This document shows positions 15,638-25,120 of a stretch of DNA of 64,000 nucleotides, one piece after another. A program made the position numbers and the translations under genes. Position 1 is the first letter of the stretch. Each line of letters begins with the position of its first letter. The notes beneath the pieces are model-generated. The model did no database searches, was not told the DNA's origin, and saw only the letters and a program-made list of their open reading frames with translations. The stretch comes from Flavobacteriaceae bacterium (GTDB lineage Bacteria; Bacteroidota; Bacteroidia; Flavobacteriales; Flavobacteriaceae), in the NCBI GenBank assembly GCA_016744415.1, contig JADGEL010000001.1, positions 558,001 through 622,000 of the forward strand, in the 5' to 3' direction.

Positions 15638-17536
15638 ATGAGCGACGCTATAAAACACGAATGTGGAATTGCATTGTTAAGGTTGTTAAAGCCTTTAGAC
15701 TATTACAAAAAAAAATACGGTACTTCTTTCTACGGAATCAACAAGATGTATTTGTTAATGGAAAAACAACACAATCGCGGTCAAGATGGTGCTGGTTTTG
15801 CAAGTGTTAAGTTTGATATGCAACCTGGTAATAGATATATTAGTAGGGTTAGATCAAATAAAGCGCAACCGATTCAAGATATTTTTGCTCAGATTAATGA
15901 ACGTTTAAATAGTGTCTTAACCGAAAACCCTGATAAAAAAGACGATGTACAGTGGCAAAAAGAAAACATGCCTTATTTAGGAGAATTGTTTTTAGGTCAT
16001 GTACGTTACGGAACTTTTGGGAAAAATAGCATTGAAAGTGTACATCCATTTTTACGTCAAAATAACTGGAAACACAAAAATCTAATTTGCGCTGGTAATT
16101 TTAATTTAACCAACTCTAACCAAATTATGCAAGAGTTAATTGAGTTAGGGCAGCATCCAAAAGAAAATACCGATACCGTTACGGTGATGGAAAAAATTGG
16201 GCACTTTTTAGATGATGAAGTTGAACAATTATATCAAGATTATAAAAGTGAAGGTGTCAACAAAAAAGAAGCTACTGATTTGATTGCAGCAAATTTACAA
16301 GTTGAAAAAGTATTGCAGCGTGCTTCAAAAAGTTGGGATGGTGGTTATGCCATGGCTGGGTTAATAGGTCATGGAGATGCTTTTGTATTGAGAGATCCTG
16401 CAGGAATTAGACCAACCTATTTTTATCAAGATGATGAGATTGTAGTAGTTGCATCTGAAAGACCTGTGATTCAAACAGTTTTTAATGTTGATATTGATAA
16501 AATTCAAGAATTAGATCGCGGTCATGCACTTGTTGTCAAAAGAAATGGTGACACTTCAGTAAAACCTGTATTAGAGCAACTTCCTAAAAAATCGTGTTCG
16601 TTTGAGCGAATTTATTTCTCTCGTGGTTCGGATGCTGATATTTATAAAGAACGAAAAATGTTAGGAAAAAATGTGTTTCCACAAATATTAGAATCTATTG
16701 ATAACGATATTAAAAACACTGTTTTTTCATTTATTCCAAATACAGCTGAAACTTCTTTTTATGGAATGTTTGAAGCAGCAGAAGACTTTTTAAATCAGCA
16801 AAAAACAGAGAAACTATTAAAAGGTAATCACAACCTCTCTGCAAAAGAAGTTACAGCATTATTATCTGTCAGACCACGAATGGAAAAGATTGCCGTGAAA
16901 GATGTAAAGCTACGCACCTTTATTGCAGATGACAATTCTAGAGATGATTTAGTTGCGCATGTTTATGATGTTACTTATGGCGTTGTAAAACCAACTGATA
17001 ATTTGGTGATTATTGATGATAGTATTGTTCGCGGAACAACCTTAAAGAAAAGTATCATAAAAATATTAGATCGATTAAATCCAAAGAAAATAGTTATTGT
17101 TTCATCAGCGCCTCAAATTCGTTTTCCAGATTGCTACGGAATTGACATGGCAAAAATTGGAGATTTTATAGCCTTTAAAGCAACGATTGCATTGTTAAAA
17201 GAAACAAAGCAAACTACTATTATCGATTTGGTGTATGCAAAATGCAAACAACAAAAAGATTTAGGTGATGACCAAATTCAGAATTTTGTAAAAGAGATTT
17301 ATGCTCCTTTTACAGATGAAGAAATTTCGAATAAAATTGCCGAAATGCTAAAAACCGATGACATTAAATCAGATATTGAAGTCATTTATCAAACCGTTGA
17401 TAATTTACACAAAGCAATTCCAGAACATTTAGGAGATTGGTATTTTACTGGTGATTACCCAACTCCTGGAGGTAATCGTGTTGTGAATTCTGCCTTTATG
17501 AATTTTTACGAAGGTTCAGATGCTAGAGCATATTAA
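15638..17536 (+). CDS. purF: amidophosphoribosyltransferase (PurF-like, long form)
   Basis: A 632-residue class-II glutamine amidotransferase fused to a type-I PRTase, as in PurF. The nucleophile is probably C9 in HECGIALL, which would need removal of eight residues to become N-terminal. The PRPP loop is VIIDDSIVRGTTLKKS. It is about 130 residues longer than canonical PurF (about 500), with extra sequence between the domains and at the C-terminus (GDWYFTGDYPTPGGNRVVN). PurF makes 5-phosphoribosylamine, the first step of purine synthesis. Flavobacteria often carry both a short PurF and this long form, so this may be a paralogue with a shifted role. It is followed by a strong terminator. Confidence 0.88.
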   Translation: MSDAIKHECGIALLRLLKPLDYYKKKYGTSFYGINKMYLLMEKQHNRGQDGAGFASVKFDMQPGNRYISRVRSNKAQPIQDIFAQINERLNSVLTENPDKKDDVQWQKENMPYLGELFLGHVRYGTFGKNSIESVHPFLRQNNWKHKNLICAGNFNLTNSNQIMQELIELGQHPKENTDTVTVMEKIGHFLDDEVEQLYQDYKSEGVNKKEATDLIAANLQVEKVLQRASKSWDGGYAMAGLIGHGDAFVLRDPAGIRPTYFYQDDEIVVVASERPVIQTVFNVDIDKIQELDRGHALVVKRNGDTSVKPVLEQLPKKSCSFERIYFSRGSDADIYKERKMLGKNVFPQILESIDNDIKNTVFSFIPNTAETSFYGMFEAAEDFLNQQKTEKLLKGNHNLSAKEVTALLSVRPRMEKIAVKDVKLRTFIADDNSRDDLVAHVYDVTYGVVKPTDNLVIIDDSIVRGTTLKKSIIKILDRLNPKKIVIVSSAPQIRFPDCYGIDMAKIGDFIAFKATIALLKETKQTTIIDLVYAKCKQQKDLGDDQIQNFVKEIYAPFTDEEISNKIAEMLKTDDIKSDIEVIYQTVDNLHKAIPEHLGDWYFTGDYPTPGGNRVVNSAFMNFYEGSDARAY

Positions 17537-17558
17537 TAGAATTAAATAATCTTATAAA

Positions 17559-17590
17559 AAAAACCAGAAGCAATTGCTTCTGGTTTTTTG
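17559..17590 (+). terminator. intrinsic terminator after the PurF-like gene
   Basis: AAACCAGAAGC pairs perfectly with GCTTCTGGTTT around AATT, followed by a T run and preceded by an A run; it could work in both directions. Confidence 0.93.
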
Positions 17591-17640
17591 TGTTTTAAGC
17601 TTCACTACAAATTTTCTATAAGAAGCAGTCTCATTTTAAA

Positions 17641-17667
17641 GATTACTTCGTGTTGTTCGCAATGATA
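17641..17667 (-). repeat. dispersed CATTGCGA-type repeat, copy 1
   Basis: Read on the minus strand it is TATCATTGCGAACAACACGA followed by AGTAATC, a degenerate copy of the ATTGCGAGGAACGAAGCAAT intergenic repeat. It lies just after the superoxide dismutase stop. Confidence 0.55.
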
Positions 17668-17673
17668 GAATAT

Positions 17674-18279
17674 CTATTTTCCAGCAGCATATCGTCTTTC
17701 AACTTCGTTCCAGTTAATTACATTAAAAAATGCTTGGATATAATCTGGTCTTCTGTTTTGGTAATTTAAATAGTAAGCATGTTCCCAAACATCCAATCCT
17801 AAAATTGGTGTTCCTCCACATCCATCAGGCATTAAAGGGTTGTCTTGATTTGGAGTTGAACAAACTTCAACTTTTCCTCCAGGATGCACACATAACCACG
17901 CCCAACCAGATCCAAATCTAGTTGCTGCAGCTTTTGCAAAAGCATCTTTAAACGCATCAACAGAGCCATAAGCTGCTTCGATAGCATCTCTTAATTCTCC
18001 TGTTAAATATCCTTTATCTTCTGGATTCATTACAGACCAAAATAATGAGTGATTGTAAAATCCGCCTCCGTTATTTCTTACTGCACCATTGTTCATGTCT
18101 AATTCTGTTAAAATATCATTGATAGATTTTCCTTCTAAATCAGTTCCTGCAATCGCATTGTTTAAATTGTTTGTATATCCTTGGTGATGTTTACTATAAT
18201 GTATTTCCATAGTTCTAGCATCAATATGTGGTTCTAACGCGTCATAAGCGTATCCTAATTGTGGTAATTCAAAAGCCAT
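17674..18279 (-). CDS. sodB: superoxide dismutase (Fe/Mn family)
   Basis: A 201-residue Fe/Mn superoxide dismutase. The start is set at [10 protein letters not shown], the usual N-terminus; an in-frame ATG 54 bases upstream adds an unrelated leader that spans the promoter. Metal ligands are H27 (EIHYSKHH), the His of NHSLFW, and Asp and His of [11 protein letters not shown]. It converts superoxide to hydrogen peroxide and oxygen in the cytoplasm. Iron or manganese preference cannot be settled by eye, so the symbol is tentative. Monocistronic: a promoter box sits 39 bases upstream. Confidence 0.95.
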   Translation of the reverse strand: MAFELPQLGYAYDALEPHIDARTMEIHYSKHHQGYTNNLNNAIAGTDLEGKSINDILTELDMNNGAVRNNGGGFYNHSLFWSVMNPEDKGYLTGELRDAIEAAYGSVDAFKDAFAKAAATRFGSGWAWLCVHPGGKVEVCSTPNQDNPLMPDGCGGTPILGLDVWEHAYYLNYQNRRPDYIQAFFNVINWNEVERRYAAGK

Positions 18280-18317
18280 AATATTTCTTTTTAAGTGTTG
18301 TACAAAATTTTCTACGT

Positions 18318-18325
18318 CAAAGGTA
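18318..18325 (-). promoter_or_regulatory. -7 promoter box (TACCTTTG) for superoxide dismutase
   Basis: The minus strand reads TACCTTTG, an exact TAnnTTTG match 39 bases upstream of the ATG. The -33 TTG is not at ideal spacing. Confidence 0.5.
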
Positions 18326-18392
18326 CACAACAAAACTCAATCACGGAAATTGATTGTTTTTATAAATGTATTAGAAAAGTTTATGGGGTGAG

Positions 18393-19415
18393 TTAATAAT
18401 TTTTATCCTCTGGGTATTTCGCCATAAACTCTTCAGCATCGGCAACCATTTTTTTACTTCCACAGAAAAATGGAACTCGTTGGTGTAATTCAGTTGGTTT
18501 AATTTCCATAATACGTTTATAACCATCAGTGGCTACACCTTTTGCTTGCTCTGCTAAAAAAGCCATAGGGTTACATTCATACAACAAACGTAATTTTCCT
18601 TTTGGAGCTTTTGAACTTGTTGGATACAGATAAATACCTCCTTTAATCATATTTCTATGAAAATCAGAAACCAACGAGCCAATGTACCTTGATGTATATG
18701 GACGATTATCGACTTCTTCTTGACAGTACTTTAAATAGTCTTTAACGCCTTGTGGAAAGTGAATATAGTTTCCTTCGTTGATAGAATAGATTTGTCCGTC
18801 TTCTGGAAATTCCATATTTGGATGTGATAGATAAAAAGTTCCAATAGCTGGGTTTAAAGTAAATCCATTAACTCCATGACCAGTGGTATAAACTAACATA
18901 GTAGAGGTTCCGTAAATAATATATCCAGCTGCAACTTGCCCAGTGCCAGCTTGTAAAAAATCTTCTTCTTGAACTGGAGACCCAACAGGAGTAACTCTAT
19001 GATATACAGAAAAAATAGTTCCGACAGAAACATTTACATCTACATTCGATGATCCGTCTAATGGATCAATCAATACTACATATTTATTATTATGTCCTCC
19101 ATTTTTACTTTTGATAGTAATAAAATTATCTTCTTCTTCACTAGCAACTCCACAAACAATTTGTCTTTTAGTTAGCGTTTGCATAAAAACGTCATTGGCA
19201 TATACATCTAACTTTTGTTGATCTTCTCCTTGAATATTAGTATCGCCAGCACTTCCCAAAATATCAACCAATCCCGCTTTATTTACTTCATGATTCACTA
19301 CTTTTGCTGCTAAACGAAGAGAGTTTATTAATCGAGAAAGTTCTCCTGAAGAGTACTGAAAGTGTTTTTGATTGTCAATAATAAATTCTCCGAGGGTTGT
19401 ATTTTTTTGAGACAT
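18393..19415 (-). CDS. fbp: class 1 fructose-1,6-bisphosphatase
   Basis: A 340-residue class 1 FBPase. The metal-binding signature [19 protein letters not shown] is intact, as is the EEED stretch contributing acidic ligands; the sugar-phosphate region includes [13 protein letters not shown] and [17 protein letters not shown]. It hydrolyses fructose-1,6-bisphosphate in gluconeogenesis, needed for growth on amino acids and peptides. It stands alone between superoxide dismutase and a divergent GNAT gene, 62 bases away. Confidence 0.97.
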   Translation of the reverse strand: MSQKNTTLGEFIIDNQKHFQYSSGELSRLINSLRLAAKVVNHEVNKAGLVDILGSAGDTNIQGEDQQKLDVYANDVFMQTLTKRQIVCGVASEEEDNFITIKSKNGGHNNKYVVLIDPLDGSSNVDVNVSVGTIFSVYHRVTPVGSPVQEEDFLQAGTGQVAAGYIIYGTSTMLVYTTGHGVNGFTLNPAIGTFYLSHPNMEFPEDGQIYSINEGNYIHFPQGVKDYLKYCQEEVDNRPYTSRYIGSLVSDFHRNMIKGGIYLYPTSSKAPKGKLRLLYECNPMAFLAEQAKGVATDGYKRIMEIKPTELHQRVPFFCGSKKMVADAEEFMAKYPEDKNY

Positions 19416-19477
19416 AGCAGTTTTATTAAGTTATTTTACAAATATCACAAATTATAATAGATTAGCACTTAATATTT

Positions 19478-19963
19478 ATGAATTTCACTATCCGGAAAGC
19501 AAAAAAAGAAGACGCAAAATCAATTTTAGAATTAATTCAGCACCTTGCTGATTTTGAAAAAGAACCTGAAGCTGTTGTGCTAACTGTTCAAGAAATTAAA
19601 CAGGATGGTTTTGGGCAGCAACCTCTTTTTCAAACTCTCATTGCTGAGGTTGATAAAAAAGTTGTAGGTATGGCTTTGTATTATTACCGCTATTCTACTT
19701 GGAAAGGTAAGACCATTCATTTAGAAGATTTAATTGTATTTGAAAGCTATAGAAAACAAAATATTGGACGGGCTTTATATGACAGAGTTTTGCAGCAAGC
19801 ATATAAGGAAAAAGTAAGACGAGTTGAATGGAATGTGTTGGATTGGAATACACCAGCTCGTGATTTTTATATCAATACTGGTGCGCAAATTTTAAAAGGG
19901 TGGGAAGTCGTGCAAATGGACGAAGAGAGGTTGGTTACATACATTAATAATTCAAAAAGGTGA
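19478..19963 (+). CDS. GNAT-family N-acetyltransferase
   Basis: A 161-residue GNAT acetyltransferase. The acetyl-CoA pyrophosphate loop appears as SYRKQNIGRALYDRV, preceded by the beta4 strand IHLEDLIVF; the C-terminal strands include WNVLDWNTPARDFYINTGA, typical of the spermidine/diamine acetyltransferase-like branch. Substrate unknown. The stop overlaps the GTG start of aspartate kinase (GTGA), so the two are probably translationally coupled. Confidence 0.9.
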   Translation: MNFTIRKAKKEDAKSILELIQHLADFEKEPEAVVLTVQEIKQDGFGQQPLFQTLIAEVDKKVVGMALYYYRYSTWKGKTIHLEDLIVFESYRKQNIGRALYDRVLQQAYKEKVRRVEWNVLDWNTPARDFYINTGAQILKGWEVVQMDEERLVTYINNSKR

Positions 19964-21207
19964 GAGTATTTAAGTTTGGAGGAGCATCGGTCAAAGATGC
20001 GGCATCGGTTAAAAATTTAGCTAAAGTGTTAAAACATGAAGGCGTTAATGATACCTTGGTCATCATTTCGGCTATGGGTAAAATGACTAATGCGTTCGAA
20101 AAAATTGTAGCTGCATACCTGTATAAAAAATCTGATTTAGAGAATTCTATTGAATTTGTAACCTCATTTCATGAAATTATTTTACATGCTCTATTTGAAA
20201 ATAAAAACCACAATACTTTTTTAAAAGTTGAGAATTTATTTGAGAAATTGCGCTTCTTTTTAAAAGAAAACAAATCTGTAGATTACAATTACACCTACGA
20301 CCAAATTGTTCCTTTTGGTGAGTTGTTATCAACCACCATTGTGAGTGATTATCTGTTAAGTATTAATATTAAAAACAAATGGGTTGATGTTCGTAATATT
20401 ATAAAAACAGATGCCAGTTATCGCGATGCTAAAGTTGATTGGGAGTTGACAGAAAATAAAATCAACCAAAATATTGATATATCAAAACTTAATATTACGC
20501 AAGGATTTTTGGGAGGTAATAATGAAAGTACCACAACACTTAGCAGAGAAGGTTCTGATTTTACTGCTGCTATTTTTGCCTATTGTTTAAATGCCGAAAG
20601 TGTAACTATTTGGAAAGATGTTGATGGTGTACTAAATGCAGATCCTAGAAAGTTTGATGATACTATTTTGCTAAAACACATCTCTTATAAAGAAGCTATT
20701 GAAATGGCTTTTTATGGCGCTTCTGTAATTCATCCAAAAACATTGAAGCCTTTAGAAAATAAATTGATTCCGTTGAAAGTTCGCTCTTTTGAAAATTTGA
20801 ATTCAGAAGGAACGGTAGTGTATAAGGGAGAGGATATGATTCCAAAAGTTCCGTGTTTTATTCAAAAAGAAAATCAAATTTTAGTGTCTATTTCGGCCTT
20901 GGATTTTTCATTTATTTTAGAGCATAATTTGAGTGATATCTTTCAGCATTTACATAAATTTAAACTTAAAGTAAATTTAATTCAGAATTCTGCTTTGAGT
21001 TTTTCGATGTGTATCGAAGATAGATTCAACACCTTTAATGATTTTTACAACAATATACGCCCTAAATATAAAATGGTATATAATAAGAATGTAACTCTTT
21101 TTACCATTAGACATTTTGACGAAGCATCTTTGCGTAAAATTGATAATAATAATAAAGTCCTCTTAAGGCAAACCAGTAGGGAAACTATACAAATTGTAAT
21201 AGAATAG
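19960..21207 (+). CDS. lysC: aspartate kinase
   Basis: A 415-residue monofunctional aspartate kinase starting at GTG; its first four bases overlap the stop of the GNAT gene. The N-terminal MRVFKFGGASVKDA carries the ATP-binding KFGG motif. Later kinase elements include LSREGSDFTAAIFAYCL and WKDVDGVLNADPRK, and the C-terminal part is ACT-like regulatory sequence. It phosphorylates aspartate, opening synthesis of lysine/diaminopimelate, threonine and methionine. The C-terminus is shorter and less conserved than in LysC of E. coli, so allosteric control is uncertain. Confidence 0.93.
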   Translation: MRVFKFGGASVKDAASVKNLAKVLKHEGVNDTLVIISAMGKMTNAFEKIVAAYLYKKSDLENSIEFVTSFHEIILHALFENKNHNTFLKVENLFEKLRFFLKENKSVDYNYTYDQIVPFGELLSTTIVSDYLLSINIKNKWVDVRNIIKTDASYRDAKVDWELTENKINQNIDISKLNITQGFLGGNNESTTTLSREGSDFTAAIFAYCLNAESVTIWKDVDGVLNADPRKFDDTILLKHISYKEAIEMAFYGASVIHPKTLKPLENKLIPLKVRSFENLNSEGTVVYKGEDMIPKVPCFIQKENQILVSISALDFSFILEHNLSDIFQHLHKFKLKVNLIQNSALSFSMCIEDRFNTFNDFYNNIRPKYKMVYNKNVTLFTIRHFDEASLRKIDNNNKVLLRQTSRETIQIVIE

Positions 21208-21220
21208 TTTTGTACATTTG
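21194..21220 (+). promoter_or_regulatory. promoter of olsF
   Basis: TTG (21194-21196), 16 bases, TACATTTG (21213-21220), 21 bases before the ATG. The -33 part lies inside the end of the aspartate kinase gene. Confidence 0.6.
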
Positions 21221-21241
21221 GCTTTTATCAAAAAAAAATAA

Positions 21242-23050
21242 ATGAGCTTAGTAACCGCAAAGGAAGTAGCAAAGGCAGTAAATCTTGACAAATATGGGTT
21301 TATTGGTACTTTTTTCGGATGGCTATTGATGAAAATTTTACGCATTTCTACACTCAATAAAATTTACAATAAGCACAAACATCTCTCTGAATTAGAATTC
21401 TTTGACGCCTTGTTAGATGATCTTCAAATTCAATTTGAAATCCCCAAAGAAGACCTTGATAGAATTCCAAAAGATGGAGCTTTTATCACCATTTCTAATC
21501 ATCCATTAGGAGGTATTGACGGAATCTTACTCTTAAAATTACTTATCAAAAAAAGACCTGATTATCGTATCGTTGCAAATTTTTTATTGCACAGAATAGA
21601 ACCGATGAAATCTTATATAATGCCTGTTAATCCTTTTGAAGACAGGAAAGATGTTAAATCTAGTTTAGCCGGTGTAAAAGAAGCGCTGCTACATTTAAAA
21701 GAAGATAAACCTTTGGGAATTTTTCCTGCAGGTGAAGTGTCTACTTATAGAGACGGAAAATTAGTCATTGACAAACCATGGGAAGAAGGTGCTGTTAAGT
21801 TGATTAAAAAAGCAAGTGTGCCAATAATACCTATATACTTTCATGCAAAAAATAGTAAGTTATTTTACATCCTATCAAAAATTAGCGACACATTAAGAAC
21901 AGCCAAATTACCTTCAGAATTATTATCGCAACGAGGAAGAGTTATCAAGGTAAGAGTTGGAAAACCTATTAGTGTTAAGGATCAAAATCAATATGAAAAC
22001 ATTGAAGATTTTCATGAATTTATCCGTAAGAAAACCTACATGTTGGCAAACCCTTTTGAAGAGCCTACCAAGACAATTTCTACAGCTACTTTAAAATTTC
22101 CTAAGGAGCCAAAAGAAGTTGTTGCACAAGGAAACGTGCAGTCGTTTATTGATGAGGTTGATGCTTTGAGAGAAAGCGAATGTAGGATGATGGCAAGTAA
22201 AAATTACGAAGTGTTTTTTGCAAATGCTGATAAAATTCCAAATCTACTTCAAGAAATAGGTCGACTTAGAGAAATTACTTTTAGAGAGGTCGGTGAAGGA
22301 ACAAACAACTCCATTGACTTAGATAAATTTGATCAAGAATATCATCATTTATTTTTATGGGATAACAAAGATAATATGTTGGTTGGTGCATACAGAATGG
22401 GCTTAGGTGTCGATATTTTTAAGAAGTATGGTATAGAAGGGTTTTATGTACAAACTCTTTTTAAGTTTGATGAGGAGCTACATAAAATGATGAGTCAGAC
22501 CATAGATATTGGTCGTGCTTTTATAGTTAATGAATACCAGCAAAAACCAATGCCTCTCTTTTTTCTATGGAAAGGAATCATCCATGTTACGCTTAGATAT
22601 CCAAAACATAAATATTTAACTGGAGGTGTAAGTATCTCTAATCAGTTTTCGAATTTTTCAAAATCTTTAATGATTGAATTTATGAAATCTCATTATTACG
22701 ATCCATATATTGCACAATATATTCACCCTAAAAAAGAATATAAAGTAAAGCTAAAAGATGCCGATCGCGATTTTGTTTTTGACGCTACACAAGCAGATTT
22801 AAAAAAGTTTGACAAAGTAATTGACGAACTAGAACCTGGTAATTTAAGAATGCCTGTATTGATTAAAAAATACATTAAACAAAATGCAAAATTGGTTGCT
22901 TTTAATGTTGATCCTAAATTTAACAACGCCATAGATGGATTAATCTTCTTGAGAATTGCAGATATCCCTGAAAGCACAGTTGGGCCAGTTATGGAAGAGT
23001 TTCAAGCTGAATTAGAGCGAAAAATGGCTGAAGAAAATAATAAATTATAA
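21242..23050 (+). CDS. olsF: bifunctional acyltransferase of the OlsF type (aminolipid synthesis)
   Basis: A 602-residue fusion. The N-terminal half is a PlsC-type acyltransferase with NHPLGGID at 86-93 (NHx4D motif) and FPAGE from 161. The C-terminal half is an OlsB/hemolysin-like GNAT N-acyltransferase (DIGRAFIVNEYQQKPMPLFF). This layout matches OlsF described in Flavobacterium johnsoniae and Serratia, where the C-terminal domain N-acylates ornithine (or glycine) and the N-terminal domain adds the second acyl chain. The product would be an ornithine or glycine lipid, a phosphorus-free membrane lipid. It has its own promoter and a shared terminator with the convergent TM2 gene. Confidence 0.85.
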   Translation: MSLVTAKEVAKAVNLDKYGFIGTFFGWLLMKILRISTLNKIYNKHKHLSELEFFDALLDDLQIQFEIPKEDLDRIPKDGAFITISNHPLGGIDGILLLKLLIKKRPDYRIVANFLLHRIEPMKSYIMPVNPFEDRKDVKSSLAGVKEALLHLKEDKPLGIFPAGEVSTYRDGKLVIDKPWEEGAVKLIKKASVPIIPIYFHAKNSKLFYILSKISDTLRTAKLPSELLSQRGRVIKVRVGKPISVKDQNQYENIEDFHEFIRKKTYMLANPFEEPTKTISTATLKFPKEPKEVVAQGNVQSFIDEVDALRESECRMMASKNYEVFFANADKIPNLLQEIGRLREITFREVGEGTNNSIDLDKFDQEYHHLFLWDNKDNMLVGAYRMGLGVDIFKKYGIEGFYVQTLFKFDEELHKMMSQTIDIGRAFIVNEYQQKPMPLFFLWKGIIHVTLRYPKHKYLTGGVSISNQFSNFSKSLMIEFMKSHYYDPYIAQYIHPKKEYKVKLKDADRDFVFDATQADLKKFDKVIDELEPGNLRMPVLIKKYIKQNAKLVAFNVDPKFNNAIDGLIFLRIADIPESTVGPVMEEFQAELERKMAEENNKL

Positions 23051-23077
23051 GGCCTTTTAAAACCAAGCCTTATAATT
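23043..23077. terminator. bidirectional hairpin at the olsF/TM2 convergent junction
   Basis: AATTATAAGGC and GCCTTATAATT form an 11-bp perfect stem with a 13-base loop, covering the stop codons of both genes. Confidence 0.65.
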
Positions 23078-23347
23078 ATTTTGATAAACCTCTACAAATT
23101 CTTCATCTGATTTAGTTAAATAAATAATGCCTTCTATTAGTCCAATTAACCCCATCAAACCTCCCAAAATGCCAAAGGTGACAATAGTTAAAACCAACAT
23201 AATAACACCTTGTTTTGTGTAACCTAAAATAAATTTGTGAATACCTAAGGCCCCAAACAAAATTGCAAATACACCTGCTAAAATTCGCTTGCTTTCTTGA
23301 GTTGTAAATTGTGGTTGTTTGTTTCCGTTTTTATCAACTATTTCCAT
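23057..23347 (-). CDS. TM2 domain-containing membrane protein
   Basis: A 96-residue protein with the TM2 pattern: two membrane helices (ILAGVFAILFGALGIHKFIL and VIMLVLTIVTFGILGG) joined by a short turn with conserved His-Lys-Phe. An acidic C-terminal tail follows. Function is unknown for bacterial members. It is the last gene before the olsF convergent junction. Confidence 0.9.
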   Translation of the reverse strand: MEIVDKNGNKQPQFTTQESKRILAGVFAILFGALGIHKFILGYTKQGVIMLVLTIVTFGILGGLMGLIGLIEGIIYLTKSDEEFVEVYQNNYKAWF

Positions 23348-23389
23348 AAATATAATTTTGATTTGTTAGTAATGTAAAATTATCAAAAA

Positions 23390-23776
23390 TTATTCAAAAG
23401 CACTATCAATAGGCTCCCAAAGTTCAATTTTATTTCCGTCATTGTCTAGTATCCAACCAAACTTTCCGTAATCATAGGTCTCCATTTCACCTACAATTAT
23501 AACTCCTTCTGATTTCAAAACCTTTAGTAATTCAACCAAATTCTCTACACGATAATTGAACATAAAGTCTTTTTTTGAAGGTGCAAAATAATCGGAATCT
23601 TTTGCAAATGGACTCCATTGAGTGGAGCATTTATTCCCATCTTTGTCCTTCCACCAAAAGGTACACCCCCAATCATCGGTATTAAAATCTAAATGCTTTT
23701 TATACCAATCTTTTGATTCTTTTGGGTTCGTAGCTTTAAAAAATAATCCTCCAATTCCTGTGACGCGTTTTTTCAT
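23390..23776 (-). CDS. VOC (glyoxalase/bleomycin-resistance fold) family protein
   Basis: A 128-residue single VOC domain. It starts TGIGGLFFKATNPKESKDWY and ends KFGWILDNDGNKIELWEP, whose final Glu is the usual metal ligand. Such proteins include dioxygenases, isomerases and antibiotic-binding proteins, and the function here is unknown. It lies 24 bases after the dehydrogenase gene in the leftward run. Confidence 0.88.
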   Translation of the reverse strand: MKKRVTGIGGLFFKATNPKESKDWYKKHLDFNTDDWGCTFWWKDKDGNKCSTQWSPFAKDSDYFAPSKKDFMFNYRVENLVELLKVLKSEGVIIVGEMETYDYGKFGWILDNDGNKIELWEPIDSAFE

Positions 23777-23800
23777 GCTTATAGTTTTAGTAAGATAATA

Positions 23801-24739
23801 CTACAAAAAATTAGCTTTGATTTTATCCACAATGGTTTGTGCTAATTTTGTTTTTGAGGTTACTGTCCAGCCTGCAACATGAGGTGACAACAATACATTG
23901 TTAGCATTTGTTAAATATTCAAATGCAGCAGGTAGAGAGTCGCCATCAAATAGATTTTCGAAAGATGTTTTTTCATATTCTAATACGTCGAGCCCTGCGC
24001 CTAAAACTTTACCTTCCATTAAAGCTTTCACCAAATCACCTGTTACAACAGCGGTTCCACGTGCTGTATTTATCAACCAAAATTGTTTAGTAAACTGATT
24101 AATAAAATTGATATTTACCATGTTATGAGACAATTCATTAAACGGTGTGTGTAAACTCAACACGTCTGTTTTTTGCTGTAATTCTTTTAAAGAAACCTGT
24201 TTGCAATTTTTATCTCCAACGCCTTCTTTAATGTCGTAACAAATAACTTCTACATCAAAACCACGTAATTTTTTTGCAAAAGCCTTACCCATATTTCCGT
24301 AACCAATGAGTCCAACTGTAAGTCCATCTAATTCAACCCCACGATTATTTTCACGTAGCCATTTGCCGTCCTTTACCTCTCTATCAGCCTTATTTAATTT
24401 ATTAAATAGTGATAAAATCATTCCAAGCGCATGTTCACCAACGGCATTACTATTACCTTCAGGGGCTGCTATAAGCTTTATGTTTTTACTTTCGGCTAAT
24501 TCACAATCGATGTTTTCCAATCCAGCGCCAACACGTGCTATGAATTTTAAATTGGTAGCAGCTTCAATAAATTGTTTATCTATTTTAAAACGACTGCGAA
24601 TCACTATACCATGATATTCACTAATTTTTTGTTCTACTTCAAATTTTGTTGAGGTATAATCTTCGTCATTTATAAACCCTAAATCATTCAGTTCATTGAC
24701 TAATAAATGGTGGTTGGTATCAAGATGTAAAATTTTCAA
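23801..24739 (-). CDS. D-isomer-specific 2-hydroxyacid dehydrogenase
   Basis: A 312-residue NAD-dependent dehydrogenase with the SerA/LdhA fold. The Rossmann motif is VGLIGYGNMGKAFAKKL; the catalytic Arg is in NTARGTAV, the Glu in LDVLEYEK and the His in LSPHVAGWT. It lacks the C-terminal ACT domain of long SerA and is about the length of glyoxylate/hydroxypyruvate or short phosphoglycerate dehydrogenases. Exact substrate unknown. Only 3 bases separate it from the upstream cupin gene, so they are co-transcribed. Confidence 0.92.
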   Translation of the reverse strand: MKILHLDTNHHLLVNELNDLGFINDEDYTSTKFEVEQKISEYHGIVIRSRFKIDKQFIEAATNLKFIARVGAGLENIDCELAESKNIKLIAAPEGNSNAVGEHALGMILSLFNKLNKADREVKDGKWLRENNRGVELDGLTVGLIGYGNMGKAFAKKLRGFDVEVICYDIKEGVGDKNCKQVSLKELQQKTDVLSLHTPFNELSHNMVNINFINQFTKQFWLINTARGTAVVTGDLVKALMEGKVLGAGLDVLEYEKTSFENLFDGDSLPAAFEYLTNANNVLLSPHVAGWTVTSKTKLAQTIVDKIKANFL

Positions 24740-24742
24740 AAT

Positions 24743-25108
24743 TTATATTTTAGGATAATTTATAACTGTTTTTTCGTGATTGACATTGCCAGTATGTGCT
24801 GTTGTTAATTTTTCAAAAAGCAATACGTGTACTTCCTCTCCATCTTTTGTTTTAGGACAGTGTTCAACACCTTTAGGAACTACAATAATTTCGCCTTCTT
24901 TAACAAGCTCTATTTTATCTCTAAAGTGCATTTCTAAAGTTCCTTTTTGAACAAAAAACAATTCATCCTCTTCTTTATGTTTGTGCCACACAAACTCATC
25001 TTTAATTTTTGCCAATAACACCTGCATATTATCAACTACTGCTATTTGATGTGGATGCCAATGCTGGCTAAAAGAAGAAAATTTTTGATTTAGGCTTATT
25101 GCTTTCAA
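24743..25108 (-). CDS. cupin domain-containing protein
   Basis: A 121-residue single cupin. Cupin motif 1 is seen as WHKHKEEDELFFVQKGTLEM (His-His-Glu metal ligands) and motif 2 as VVPKGVEHCPKTKDGEE. It could be a small isomerase, a dioxygenase or a sensor, and nothing decides between them. It lies between panB (12 bases) and the 2-hydroxyacid dehydrogenase (3 bases). Confidence 0.88.
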   Translation of the reverse strand: MKAISLNQKFSSFSQHWHPHQIAVVDNMQVLLAKIKDEFVWHKHKEEDELFFVQKGTLEMHFRDKIELVKEGEIIVVPKGVEHCPKTKDGEEVHVLLFEKLTTAHTGNVNHEKTVINYPKI

Positions 25109-25120
25109 TACATATTTAGT

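Noticed and set aside
23823-23831. Perfect DnaA box TTATCCACA
   Set aside because: A single copy inside the 2-hydroxyacid dehydrogenase gene. Chance expectation is about 0.5 per window, and no cluster of boxes or dnaA gene is near.
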